Below the pieces are notes generated by a model that was not told the origin of the DNA, did not search any database, and saw nothing but the letters and a program-made list of their open reading frames with translations. Positions 1-7,666 of a DNA stretch of 35,881 bases are shown here, in pieces. Source of the stretch: Firm-04 sp045642925 (GTDB lineage: Bacteria; Bacillota; Clostridia; Oscillospirales; Ruminococcaceae). The number at the start of each line of letters is the position of its first letter. Position 1 is the stretch's first letter. The stretch lies in assembly GCA_045642925.1 (NCBI GenBank), contig JAZUJW010000030.1, positions 1-35,881 of the forward strand, written 5' to 3'. Both the position numbers and the translations under genes were made by a program.

Positions 1-40
1 GCGTTCTTCCTGCCTTCCTTTATTTATGTTTGGTACTGCA

Positions 41-135
41 TGGGGGAAACCCCTCCTGATTCGTTATAACGAAATTTGGGGAATTTCGCCGACTGCCAGA
101 GGGAATCAATTCCCTCTGTATTCCTCATGATTACT
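41..135 (-). repeat. Interspersed palindromic repeat, copy 1
   Basis: On the minus strand this reads ATGAGGA, then AGAGGGAATTGATTCCCTCT, a CGGCGAAATTCCCC segment and AATCAGGAGGGGTTTCCCC. The same modules occur near 7560, 10260, 16600, 22820, 25380 and 35520. A 14-bp palindrome, TTCGTTATAACGAA, lies at 60-73. Nothing coding is seen in 1-196 outside it. Confidence 0.6.
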
Positions 136-196
136 TATGCATATTCTGCGCGAATCTGCACATACTTCTTCTAAATCATCGAATCGAGGCGCTTTT

Positions 197-598
197 ATGA
201 AATCATTCAGCGAATACATCTTCACGTTCCTGCTTGGCTTCTTCCTCTATGGCTTGCTCGAAACCATCGGCCGCGGCTATACCCACTGGTCTATGACCAT
301 CCTCGGCGGCATCGCCCTCTCCATCCTCTATCGCATGGAGCATCAGACACTCTCTTACCGTTCCCGCGCCTTCTTCGGCGCCTTGTTCATCACCGCCGCA
401 GAATTCTCCGTCGGTATCCTCGAGAATATCATCCTCGGCTGGGACGTCTGGGACTATTCAGACGTTTGGTGCAGCTTCCTTGGTCAAATCTGTCTGCCGT
501 TCTCCTGCCTCTGGTTCCTCCTCTGCATCCCCGCAAGCTACCTCTGTACAGCCATCTATTTCCGCTTTCATGAACGCGGCCCTGTTCCCACAGGATAA
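197..598 (+). CDS. Small multi-pass membrane protein, putative ABC-transporter type IV family (PF06541-like)
   Basis: A 133-residue hydrophobic protein with about four predicted membrane segments. The pattern LLGFFLYGLLETIGRG near the start and later ENIILGWDVWDYS and GQICLPFSCLWFLL resembles the CmpB-like putative permease family (PF06541), whose transport role is largely unproven. The ATG at 197 is chosen because GAGG lies 7 nt upstream; an in-frame ATG at 137 has no ribosome site and would add 20 hydrophilic residues. The gene stands alone on the plus strand and converges on the esterase gene, the two 3' ends overlapping by 31 bp. Family placement is by recalled pattern only; the substrate is unknown. 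Confidence 0.6.
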   Translation: MKSFSEYIFTFLLGFFLYGLLETIGRGYTHWSMTILGGIALSILYRMEHQTLSYRSRAFFGALFITAAEFSVGILENIILGWDVWDYSDVWCSFLGQICLPFSCLWFLLCIPASYLCTAIYFRFHERGPVPTG

Positions 599-1707
599 TA
601 TGCACTGCCCCATGTCGTGTTCCAGATGCTATCGCGTGAACCGAATTTTTCGGATACATCCCGAATGAATTCTTCTACACTCTCACGAATATATTCTGCC
701 AGTTCACACGCCATCTCACATTGTTCCGGAATGCGTGGATGTCCACTCGTCGCTTTGCCCGAACGTGTAAAGCGAAAACGCAGAATGCGGTCACTTGCCA
801 GCAACACCGCCGCCTTGTCCAGCAGACGCTCCCAGTAGTCATCATGCTTTGTCAGCGTCAGCGTCAGAATGAACCGCGCACTCGGATACACCGTCATCAA
901 CCGTTCAATCATTCCTGTATATGACGCAAGCCAGCACTCTTCTTCCGCTTCTGTCGGAATCTGATTCTCTACCCCGCCAATGCAATGGTCATTCTGTCCA
1001 ATTGCCACAATGACAAAATCAGGGCGATATTTTGAGAAATCCCATGGAGTCATTTTCGGCGCATTCGGAAGATAGCACAGTTTGTCATAGATGGTTTCCA
1101 TGCCAAGATTGCCATTATCAAAATAACCCGTGCCATCCAGCATCGCGGCACCGCCCTGCGCCACTAAATGCACATCCGCATTCAGCAGTCTTGCCGTCTG
1201 CATGGCATAGCTGTGCCACGCATTGTCATATGTATAATCGTAGTTCGGCGGGTCTTCCCTTCCGACATTGTCCACTGCTTCGCAGACTGCGCCCGCCGTG
1301 ATGGAATCTCCGATGAATTCCAGCAGCATCTTTTTATCTCTGTGTAATGGTACCAAATCGCATTTTTTTGCCAGCGAAATGCCGTGCAGAGAAAAATAGT
1401 GGACACCGTCCATACGTTTGAACAGCGTGAAGGTATGTGTGCCGTTCCCTTCTACATGAATTGCATAGGATTCAGGCTGTGCTGACGTAGAGGAGAGCAT
1501 CAGTTTGGATTCCTTACCATCAAGGATATAGCCGACAGAGGCATTGGGACAAAGACTGTGGTTCTCAATTTGCAAATGAAGTGTTAAGCCTGTAAAGCTG
1601 AATGAAACCATTGAGCCTGCCCAGTAAAAAACAGGTGCGTCAGGATTGGTGTGGTCAATACGTCCAACATAGTTCAAAAATGGATGACGAGGTAGAATGT
1701 TATTCAT
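568..1707 (-). CDS. SGNH/GDSL esterase, CE2-like acetyl (xylan) esterase
   Basis: This 379-residue protein probably removes acetyl groups from polysaccharides or oligosaccharides. The N-terminal part (about 1-120) has the VGRID start and beta-rich pattern of the CE2 jelly-roll. The SGNH hydrolase domain follows: nucleophile Ser135 in FIGDSITAG, Asn239 in AIGQND and His323 in SGHP. No signal peptide is seen, so it would act in the cytoplasm on imported acetylated sugars. The start has AAAGGAGG a few bases upstream. It is the last gene of the minus-strand cluster beginning at 4804, 74 nt after the YigZ-family gene. Its last residues overlap the convergent membrane gene. The SGNH assignment is firm; CE2 substrate preference is inferred. 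Confidence 0.85.
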   Translation of the reverse strand: MNNILPRHPFLNYVGRIDHTNPDAPVFYWAGSMVSFSFTGLTLHLQIENHSLCPNASVGYILDGKESKLMLSSTSAQPESYAIHVEGNGTHTFTLFKRMDGVHYFSLHGISLAKKCDLVPLHRDKKMLLEFIGDSITAGAVCEAVDNVGREDPPNYDYTYDNAWHSYAMQTARLLNADVHLVAQGGAAMLDGTGYFDNGNLGMETIYDKLCYLPNAPKMTPWDFSKYRPDFVIVAIGQNDHCIGGVENQIPTEAEEECWLASYTGMIERLMTVYPSARFILTLTLTKHDDYWERLLDKAAVLLASDRILRFRFTRSGKATSGHPRIPEQCEMACELAEYIRESVEEFIRDVSEKFGSRDSIWNTTWGSAYYPVGTGPRS

Positions 1708-1781
1708 AAGAGCCTCCTTTCGATGTGCTGCTTGTCCGAAAGGACAACGGCATTCCGTGTCAAGTGGTTGATTGTTGCTGA

Positions 1782-2411
1782 TTATTTACCAAAATCAGCG
1801 TAGTGCGTTTCAAGCTGTTCCAGCGGCGGTGTACCATGAAAAAGATCGGTCAACCGCTGCCGCAGTGCGGGAAATAATTCTGTTTTAATATCAAAATATA
1901 GTGTAACCATATCGGCAAATTCGCTGTTCCCTTCCAGAATTTCAAATTCGGGAAGCATGGCGCTGACTTTGCCGTATATTCCATAATCCATTTGTAGCCG
2001 AAGATGCTCTGCCTCACAAAAATGCTGTATTTTCGCATTCTGTACGGCGATGGCAGCGGATGCGCTGTACGCACGGGTAAGCCCGCTTGCGCCAAGCAGT
2101 ACGCCGCCGAAATAACGGGTGACGATGCAGCAGACATCCGTCAGTTCGTTTTTTTGCAGCACACCCAGTACGGGAACGCCGCCTGTTCCCTGCGGTTCGC
2201 CGTCGTCGCTGTAACGCTGTGCGCCGCCGTCCCGCAGACGATATGCCCAGACATGATGTCGTGCCTTGTTGTGTTTTTTGCGAACGCTTTCGAGAATTTC
2301 ATTGAATGCGTCCGCATTTGTCACGGGAAAAATCTGTCCGATGAATTCTGAACGCTTTTCGATGAGTGAACCCTCACAGGGGGCGGCGATGGTAAAATAT
2401 TCCATCTGCAT
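1782..2411 (-). CDS. yigZ: YigZ/IMPACT family protein
   Basis: A 209-residue member of the IMPACT (UPF0029) family; eukaryotic relatives modulate GCN2, while bacterial members have no settled function. The N-terminal domain carries SDDGEPQGTGGVPVL at about 68-82 and the family signature around 98-117, containing FGGVLLGASGLTRAY. A smaller C-terminal domain of about 70 residues follows, as in YigZ. The ATG at 2411 immediately follows the TGA of the upstream gene, so translation is probably coupled; AAGGA lies just upstream. An ATG at 2405 is an alternative start. Length and domain order are normal for the family. Confidence 0.9.
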   Translation of the reverse strand: MQMEYFTIAAPCEGSLIEKRSEFIGQIFPVTNADAFNEILESVRKKHNKARHHVWAYRLRDGGAQRYSDDGEPQGTGGVPVLGVLQKNELTDVCCIVTRYFGGVLLGASGLTRAYSASAAIAVQNAKIQHFCEAEHLRLQMDYGIYGKVSAMLPEFEILEGNSEFADMVTLYFDIKTELFPALRQRLTDLFHGTPPLEQLETHYADFGK

Positions 2412-3350
2412 TCAATCCTTGAAGCCGAACACGCCCGACTTGAACATCGAGAGCTGATAGATCATGCGGATGCGGTCACGGTGTTCGGGTTTCACGAGGT
2501 AGTAAATGTACGTTTCCAGCACATTTGCAGGATGTGCGGAGCGTCCTTCGATCTTGAAATTTGAGAAGCCCATCGGTACATATTTTTCGTAGATATCCTG
2601 CGGTGTGATGTGTGTGCAGAAATCTGTAGTATCGTAGAGCATATTGCCCATGTGCGGACATTTGAACTCTTCGAGCTTGCTGTGGAACGGTGCATTCGGC
2701 CCATTGTTTGCCAGATGCTCTACAAATTCGATTTGCGATTTTGCGAGATATTCATAATGTTCACCGCGGCGCGGGCAGTTCGGCTGACATACCGCATTGA
2801 CAAGGATCTCACAGCGCTCCTTGTGCGGAATTTTTTCGAGCATTTCCCAATTGTTGTTCCAGTTATAATCCAGCACGACCAGTGTGTAGTCCTTTTCGAG
2901 TTCTGCACAGAGTGCATCGAAATCGGTGATCTGCTTGCAGGTCGAAGAAACGATGCGGTAATGCGGATAATTCTTGCGGATATGTTCTTCCAGCAGAGGT
3001 GATACAAGAATGACGGCATTCAGCCCATCCTCACGGTCTGCGAGTTTCAGACAGTTGTTGCAGTGCGGGTTGCTGAGGTGCGATTCCTCAATCAGTGGGT
3101 TGGTGAACGTATAACGGAGAGAAATACCTCTGCCGTTGAGTTCATTGATGACGGTTTTCATCTGTGCGACGGGGAAAATCTCACCCATCGTTCTGCCGCC
3201 GTTCCAGATGGAGGGCGGGAATTCGCCGTACATCGAGTCGATGCGGACATCATCATAGAACGCATCGGGATACATTTTCATAAGCTCCACCAGAATCAGG
3301 TTCATGTTGAATTGGTGGGTAAAGCCTGGGATATGGAAATTGATTGACAT
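2412..3350 (-). CDS. Peptidase U32-like Cys-containing TIM-barrel protein, function unknown
   Basis: A 312-residue protein. The motif FSNFKIEGR near 263-270 closely resembles the U32 hallmark (SFKIEGR). Cysteines occur at CNNC (about 97-100), CQPNC (188, 192), KCP (231) and FCTH (245). Known U32-related proteins such as UbiU/UbiV bind an iron-sulfur cluster through four cysteines, so a cluster is possible here, but this is inference. The ATG at 3350 is chosen because GGGAGGA lies 9 nt upstream; an in-frame ATG at 3404 adds 18 residues with no good ribosome site. It sits between the YkgJ-type protein and the YigZ-family gene. The substrate is unknown; it could also be an unrelated TIM-barrel family. 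Confidence 0.6.
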   Translation of the reverse strand: MSINFHIPGFTHQFNMNLILVELMKMYPDAFYDDVRIDSMYGEFPPSIWNGGRTMGEIFPVAQMKTVINELNGRGISLRYTFTNPLIEESHLSNPHCNNCLKLADREDGLNAVILVSPLLEEHIRKNYPHYRIVSSTCKQITDFDALCAELEKDYTLVVLDYNWNNNWEMLEKIPHKERCEILVNAVCQPNCPRRGEHYEYLAKSQIEFVEHLANNGPNAPFHSKLEEFKCPHMGNMLYDTTDFCTHITPQDIYEKYVPMGFSNFKIEGRSAHPANVLETYIYYLVKPEHRDRIRMIYQLSMFKSGVFGFKD

Positions 3351-3415
3351 CGGAAAAAATCCTCCCTTTATATATGAAATATCAGTCGGTACACTGATAT
3401 TCATTGCAAATATGA

Positions 3416-3898
3416 TTACAGCGGAATATCCAGGATACGATAATTCGGATGATACGGCAGAATCAGCGTTTCATCCTTTTGGATTTCCGCGAGAATGCGT
3501 GCTTTCAGTCCGTTTTTGAGCAACTCGTACAGGGCAGGGAGCTGTGCATCGGTCATGCCGTTACAGCCCTGATACAGCGTCAGCACAGTGTTGCCGTCCT
3601 CAGTGCGCATGACACGCACGGGCCACAGACTGCACGCGAATGGTTTTTCTTCAGGCGGCAGGGTACAGCCGCTTGCGGGATCGAGGAACGGACAGGGTTG
3701 AGTGCCTGCATTCGGCTTCAGAAATACCTGTACCCGATTTTCACCGACCTGCTTGGTTTTCAGGTCAGGACAGACATTTTTCATGCGCTGTGCGGTCTTT
3801 GCAGAAAAAGTGGGCAGTTCCCATGTGCTTTGTTCCTCGAAAACGCAGCAGTTTCTGCAATCTGCACAGGTGGCAGGTGAAAGGATGCTCCTTAGCAT
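3416..3898 (-). CDS. YkgJ-family cysteine cluster protein
   Basis: A 160-residue cytoplasmic protein of the YkgJ (UPF0153) type, a zinc- or iron-binding cysteine cluster family. The N-terminal CADCRNCC places Cys at 11, 14, 17 and 18; further cysteines are in CPFL (69), GC (78), FAC (89) and GC (112), the order expected for the family. The biochemical role is not established. It starts 3 nt after the stop of the DUF2156 gene, with its ribosome site (AAGGAG) inside that gene's 3' end, so the two are co-transcribed and probably coupled. A 65-nt gap separates it from the U32-like gene downstream, which also has clustered cysteines. Confidence 0.85.
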   Translation of the reverse strand: MLRSILSPATCADCRNCCVFEEQSTWELPTFSAKTAQRMKNVCPDLKTKQVGENRVQVFLKPNAGTQPCPFLDPASGCTLPPEEKPFACSLWPVRVMRTEDGNTVLTLYQGCNGMTDAQLPALYELLKNGLKARILAEIQKDETLILPYHPNYRILDIPL

Positions 3899-3901
3899 GG
3901 T

Positions 3902-4804
3902 TTACTCCTTTTTGCCCCACTGTGCAATGAATTTTTCTTGCAGTAAATCGGGGCGGTATGAGGTTTTCGAGGAGCGCATTCCATCGGTGCCGAGGTCCTC
4001 CTCACGGTTCAGGTACATGGCATTCGGCAGACAGCGCGCCATTTCATGTGCCACAACAGGCCATGCGTGCGGATATTCGGGCAATACCTTTTCATAGTGA
4101 ACATCGGTGATGCCAAGGGATATTTCCGATACAATGGTCATGCCGATGGGTTTGCCCTCTGCGTACAGCAGCAGTCCCGAAAGCCCCAGCGTATCGAAAT
4201 GTGCCGCCGCTTCCTGAATGCAGGCAAATTCGCCTTGCAGGGAAGCATCCTGCGGGTCTTCGCGGGACATCAGCCACGCCTTTGCGATGTTGACGGCAAA
4301 GTCAGCATTTTCCACCGTCAGCGGATGAATTTCCGCTTCGGGATAGGCACGGCGGAACTGTGCAATGTGATTGCGCTTTTTATGATACTTACTGCCTGTC
4401 AGGTTCGCAAGATTTTCTTGCAGATACAGGTATTCGGTGTATCCTTCCACGGGCAGGTAAGAGAATTGCTGTGGGAATGCGGCTTCCAGCGCTTCGCACA
4501 TTTCGTGTGTCAGCAGTCCCATGCGGAACGGAATGCCGCGGGCGTTTGCATCTTCATGCAGCAGGGAAACAGCATCTTCCAGATTGCCGCAGCCAAGCGG
4601 AAATCCGTAGCAGTTTGCGCGGATGCCTGTGCCATAGAAGCGCAAAATCTGTTCGCCGACTTTGGCGATTTGTGTCTGATATTTATGCCGAAGGAGAAAA
4701 ATACTCGCAAATGCGGCATCATTCTCCAGTGCTTTCGAATAACAGGCTGCCTCAAAAACCGCAGCACGGTCATTGAGGGTTGGGGTAGAAAACGATATGG
4801 TCAT
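3902..4804 (-). CDS. DUF2156 (GNAT-fold) protein, phosphatidylglycerol lysyltransferase C-terminal-like
   Basis: A 300-residue soluble protein of the PF09924 type, the catalytic GNAT-like fold that in MprF transfers an aminoacyl group to lipid. It lacks the MprF membrane domain. Diagnostic features are the basic stretch KYHKKRNHIAQFRR near 138-151, the segment GLLLYAEGKPIGMTIVSEI in the second half, and the C-terminal NREEDLGTDGMRSSKTSYRP. The last resembles the family's closing strand with an (R/K)xSK motif. It is the first gene of the minus-strand cluster and follows a near-consensus promoter at 4839-4868. The substrate is not predictable. Confidence 0.75.
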   Translation of the reverse strand: MTISFSTPTLNDRAAVFEAACYSKALENDAAFASIFLLRHKYQTQIAKVGEQILRFYGTGIRANCYGFPLGCGNLEDAVSLLHEDANARGIPFRMGLLTHEMCEALEAAFPQQFSYLPVEGYTEYLYLQENLANLTGSKYHKKRNHIAQFRRAYPEAEIHPLTVENADFAVNIAKAWLMSREDPQDASLQGEFACIQEAAAHFDTLGLSGLLLYAEGKPIGMTIVSEISLGITDVHYEKVLPEYPHAWPVVAHEMARCLPNAMYLNREEDLGTDGMRSSKTSYRPDLLQEKFIAQWGKKE

Positions 4805-4838
4805 GCAGTCACCTTTCCTAAGGTATATATTCTATGAT

Positions 4839-4868
4839 ATTATAACATAATGTGTATGGTTTTGTCAA
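4839..4868 (-). promoter_or_regulatory. Sigma-A promoter for the 4804-to-568 gene cluster
   Basis: Read on the minus strand: TTGACA (4868-4863), an 18-bp spacer and TATAAT (4844-4839), both hexamers perfect. It lies 35 bp upstream of the DUF2156 start. It is divergent from the promoter at 4998; the 129 bp between them shows no gene. Confidence 0.8.
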
Positions 4869-4997
4869 TTGTAAATTGTAAAATTTGTGTAAAAAGGCGG
4901 AAGATTTGGAAGATTCTCCCAGCAGTGCTTTTTCTGCGGGCTTCATCACATGAAATTCGTGCAGAATGCCCATTTTTGCATTGCTTTTTCCAAACCC

Positions 4998-5026
4998 TTG
5001 ACAAATTCGCGGCATCGTGCTATAAT
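4998..5026 (+). promoter_or_regulatory. Consensus sigma-A promoter of the attenuator leader
   Basis: TTGACA at 4998-5003, a 17-bp spacer and TATAAT at 5021-5026 with a TGC extended -10. Both hexamers match consensus. Transcription should start near 5033, about 225 nt before the regulator gene, leaving room for the leader described next. Confidence 0.9.
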
Positions 5027-5080
5027 ACATATTAGGAGTGAAATGCCCCGATTCTTGATTATGATGGAAGGAACGATTTT

Positions 5081-5137
5081 ATGAACTGCGTATGCTCGCT
5101 CGTACTCGTACTTCGACTTATGGTGCTTGTTCCGTAG
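5081..5137 (+). CDS. Leu/Val-rich 18-residue leader peptide of a transcription attenuator
   Basis: The peptide is MNCVCSLVLVLRLMVLVP followed by TAG: five Val and five Leu in 18 residues, with two early Cys. GGAAGGAA lies 8 nt before the ATG. The stop codon ends exactly one base before the 5' arm of an antiterminator, the arrangement of ribosome-mediated attenuators such as ilv and leu leaders. Stalling at Leu or Val codons when charged tRNA is scarce would free the antiterminator. A 13-codon frame at 5043-5084 (ATG CCC CGA..., with AGGAG upstream) overlaps this start by ATGA and may feed ribosomes in. It is too short to judge by homology; the structural context is the evidence. Confidence 0.75.
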   Translation: MNCVCSLVLVLRLMVLVP

Positions 5138-5211
5138 GTCTCTGTCGTTGTGTGCGGGCGGTTTACAATGCCTCTGAAATCGCTGATATATGCAAAGCAA
5201 CGGTGAGAGAC
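5138..5211 (+). promoter_or_regulatory. Antiterminator of the leader
   Basis: GTCTCTGTCGTTG at 5138-5150 pairs with CAACGGTGAGAGAC at 5198-5211 (GTCTCT with AGAGAC, CGTTG with CAACG, small internal loop). The 3' arm is the 5' arm of the terminator at 5200-5233, so the two structures exclude each other. The loop of about 47 nt has no recognised riboswitch core. Confidence 0.75.
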
Positions 5212-5233
5212 GCAGGTCTTTCGCCGTTTTTTA
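5200..5233 (+). terminator. Intrinsic terminator of the leader (attenuator)
   Basis: ACGGTGAGAGAC (5200-5211), loop GCAG, GTCTTTCGCCGT (5216-5227), then a T run. All 12 positions pair when G-U pairs are allowed. It lies before the ribosome site of the regulator gene, so it stops transcription in the leader unless the antiterminator forms. Confidence 0.85.
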
Positions 5234-5259
5234 TTTCATGAAAAAGGAGGATATTATAT

Positions 5260-5805
5260 ATGAAAAATATAAACGAAATCGCAGCTCGTATCCGCGAGCT
5301 GCGTGAGGTATGCGATTATTCGCAGGAGGCACTTGCAAAAGAACTCGGCGTAGAACCCGCCGTTTATGCAGGATTCGAGGAGAACGGAGATTTCCCTATC
5401 AGTGTCATCTACGAAATCGCCAACAAATTCCATGTCGATTTCAACGAACTCGTAACAGGCGAACCATCCCGTATTGACACATATCAGGTCGTCCGCCGCG
5501 GAAAGGGCAGAAGCATTTCCCGCTATGAGGGCTACCGCTTCAAAGACCTTGCATTCCGTTTTGCCGACAAAGTCATGCAGCCTTTGCTGGTCACACTCGA
5601 ACCCTCCGACCAGCCTGCCGACCTCGTCACGCATACAGGACAGGAATTCAATCTTGTGCTGAAAGGCAGCGTGGCTGTCATTTTTGAGGATGAGGAGATC
5701 ATTCTCAATGAGGGCGATTCCATCTATTTTGACCCGACACATCCGCATGGTCAGCGCTGCGCCTCCGAGGGCAAAGCACGCTTCCTGACCATGATTGCGG
5801 AATAA
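5260..5805 (+). CDS. XRE-family transcriptional regulator with C-terminal cupin domain
   Basis: A 181-residue regulator. Residues 1-67 form an XRE/Cro-type helix-turn-helix (IAARIRELREVCDYSQEALAKELGV then the recognition region). A small cupin barrel spans about 105-178, with FNLVLKGSVAVIFEDEEIILNEGDSIYFDPTHPHG carried in pieces typical of cupin 2. Such proteins usually sense a small ligand in the cupin pocket and control the neighbouring operon. AAAGGAGG precedes the ATG at normal spacing. It is the first gene after the attenuator and lies 43 nt upstream of the acyl-CoA synthetase gene. XRE-cupin/acyl-CoA synthetase pairs are common in gut Clostridia, so the ligand is probably a related acid or CoA ester (inference). 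Confidence 0.9.
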   Translation: MKNINEIAARIRELREVCDYSQEALAKELGVEPAVYAGFEENGDFPISVIYEIANKFHVDFNELVTGEPSRIDTYQVVRRGKGRSISRYEGYRFKDLAFRFADKVMQPLLVTLEPSDQPADLVTHTGQEFNLVLKGSVAVIFEDEEIILNEGDSIYFDPTHPHGQRCASEGKARFLTMIAE

Positions 5806-5848
5806 TTGATATTGACGCATCTGCGTAAAACAAAAGGAGTTTTCAATC

Positions 5849-7513
5849 ATGCTGCTAGACCGTTATCTGCCCCGCATCGACTTCGATTCCTATGAGGATT
5901 TCAAGGCAAATTACCGCGTGAATGTCCCCGCAGATTTTAACTTTGGCTTCGATATTGTAGATGAATGGGCAAAGCAGGAACCTGAAAAAAAGGCACTTGT
6001 CTGGCTTTCCAAAGATATGGAGGAGAAGGTTTTCACGTTCTCTGACATTTCGAGGCTTTCCAATCAGACCTGCAATTACTTCAAGAGCATCGGACTCAAA
6101 AAAGGTGATGTGGTGCTGCTGATTTTGCGCCGCCGCTGGGAATACTGGGTTGTCGCAACCGCACTGCACAAAATGGGTGTCATTCTGATTCCCGGCAACC
6201 TTCTGTTTACCACGCACGATATTGAATACCGCGGCAACATGGCAGGCATTTCTGCCATCATCGCCTGCGATGACGAATACATCCGCGGTCAGATCGATGC
6301 CGCAGCCCCGCAGATCGCTACTCTGCGCAAGAAAATTGCCGTAGCTGCACCGCGTGAAGGCTGGGATTATTTCGAGGATGAGATCGCCAAGTATCCCGAT
6401 GTGTTTGCACGTCCGACAGGCGAAGAAGCGACCAAAGTCACCGACACGATGCTGATTTATTTCACTTCGGGTTCGACCGGTATGCCCAAAATGGTCTGCC
6501 ATGACTACTCCCATCCGCTGGGACATATCGTCACTGCAAAATATTGGCATCAGGTGCAGGAAAATAAACTGCATATGTCGATTTCCGATTCCGGCTGGGC
6601 AAAGTTCGGCTGGGGCAGAATTTACGGACAGTGGATTTGCGGTGCGGTCATTTTCTGCTATGACTTCATTGGCAAATTCAATGCCAAGAACATTCTGAAA
6701 GTGGTCAGCGATTACAAAATCACCACATTCTGTGCACCGCCGACCATGTACCGCTTCATGCTGCAAGAGGATATGACGCAGTATGACCTTTCCAGCATCC
6801 AGAATTTCTGCAATGCGGGCGAACCGCTGAACCCTGAAGTTTTCAACCGCATCTATGAACTGACAGGCAAGAAAATGCGCGAAGGCTTCGGACAGACAGA
6901 AGGTACGGTACTGGTTGCAAACTTCCCGTGGATCGACCCGAAACCGGGTTCTATGGGCAAACCCTCACCACTGTATAACATTCATCTTGTGCGTGCAGAC
7001 GGTACGGATGCCGATGACGGCGAAGAAGGCAGCATCATGATTTGTGATATCGACAAATATCATCCGACAGGCTTGTTTACGGGCTATTACAAGAACCCCG
7101 AAATGACCGAAAACGTGCTTGGCGGCAAGAATTACGACACCTGTGATGTGGCATGGCGCGATTCGAAAGGTTACTATTGGTTTGTCGGCAGAAATGACGA
7201 TGTCATCAAGTGTTCGGGCTACCGTATCGGGCCGTTCGAAGTGGAAAGTGCATTGCTGACACATCCTGCTGTTGTGGAATCTGCAATTACAGGCGCACCC
7301 GATCCGATTCGCGGACAGGTGGTCAAGGCGACTGTTGTCCTTGCGGCAGGTTATGAGCCTTCCGAAGAACTGACAAAAGAATTGCAGAATCATGTCAAGA
7401 AGGCAACTGCACCGTACAAATATCCGCGTGTGATCGAATATGTGAAAGAACTGCCGAAAACACTTGGCGGCAAAATCAAGCGTGCAGAAATTCGTCACAA
7501 AGACGCACAGTAA
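5849..7513 (+). CDS. AMP-forming acyl-CoA synthetase (medium-chain/acetyl-CoA synthetase-like)
   Basis: A 554-residue adenylate-forming enzyme that would convert a carboxylic acid, ATP and CoA to acyl-CoA, AMP and PPi. Visible motifs are the phosphate loop YFTSGSTGMPK (204-214), GFGQTEGT (347-353), the hinge region VGRNDDVIKCSGYRIGPFEVE (447-465, in pieces) and catalytic Lys542 in LGGKIKR. Overall it looks like medium-chain (ACSM-type) synthetases rather than classical Acs. An AAAGGAG ribosome site precedes the ATG. A Leu/Val-rich attenuator upstream suggests that the acid is a branched short-chain acid (isobutyrate, isovalerate, 2-methylbutyrate) feeding branched-chain amino acid synthesis. 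That substrate call is inference; acetate, propionate or aromatic acids remain possible. Confidence 0.9.
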   Translation: MLLDRYLPRIDFDSYEDFKANYRVNVPADFNFGFDIVDEWAKQEPEKKALVWLSKDMEEKVFTFSDISRLSNQTCNYFKSIGLKKGDVVLLILRRRWEYWVVATALHKMGVILIPGNLLFTTHDIEYRGNMAGISAIIACDDEYIRGQIDAAAPQIATLRKKIAVAAPREGWDYFEDEIAKYPDVFARPTGEEATKVTDTMLIYFTSGSTGMPKMVCHDYSHPLGHIVTAKYWHQVQENKLHMSISDSGWAKFGWGRIYGQWICGAVIFCYDFIGKFNAKNILKVVSDYKITTFCAPPTMYRFMLQEDMTQYDLSSIQNFCNAGEPLNPEVFNRIYELTGKKMREGFGQTEGTVLVANFPWIDPKPGSMGKPSPLYNIHLVRADGTDADDGEEGSIMICDIDKYHPTGLFTGYYKNPEMTENVLGGKNYDTCDVAWRDSKGYYWFVGRNDDVIKCSGYRIGPFEVESALLTHPAVVESAITGAPDPIRGQVVKATVVLAAGYEPSEELTKELQNHVKKATAPYKYPRVIEYVKELPKTLGGKIKRAEIRHKDAQ

Positions 7514-7521
7514 ACGGGAAC

Positions 7522-7549
7522 GCACAGGTATCTGCACAGATGCCTGTGC
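7522..7549 (+). terminator. Hairpin after the acyl-CoA synthetase gene
   Basis: GCACAGGTATCTG (7522-7534) and CAGATGCCTGTGC (7537-7549) form a near-perfect inverted repeat, followed only by CTCTTT. It is a weak terminator or mRNA-stability stem, so the fusion gene downstream may be partly co-transcribed. Confidence 0.4.
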
Positions 7550-7555
7550 CTCTTT

Positions 7556-7640
7556 GGAATCCCATGACAGAGAATCCATTTCTCCGAAGTCCGGAGGCAG
7601 TGCCTTCGGTCGCCGACAACATTCGGCGAAATTCCCCCCT
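7556..7640 (+). repeat. Interspersed palindromic repeat, copy 2 (diverged)
   Basis: GAATCCCATGA, then GAAGTCCGGAGGCAGTGCC, TTCGGTCGCCGAC and CGGCGAAATTCCCCCC match modules of the copies at 41-135 and 25372-25515. It fills most of the 153-nt gap before the fusion gene. Confidence 0.5.
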
Positions 7641-7666
7641 GCAAATTCAAGAGAGGATGTAACTCC

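Noticed and set aside
1732..1747. TTGTCC-GAAA-GGACAA hairpin between the esterase and YigZ-family genes
   Set aside because: Short stem without a T run; not convincing as a terminator inside an apparent operon.
5033..5260. T-box or metabolite riboswitch in the leader
   Set aside because: No T-box bulge (TGGNACC) or known riboswitch core is seen, whereas a Leu/Val-rich peptide and alternative hairpins explain the region.
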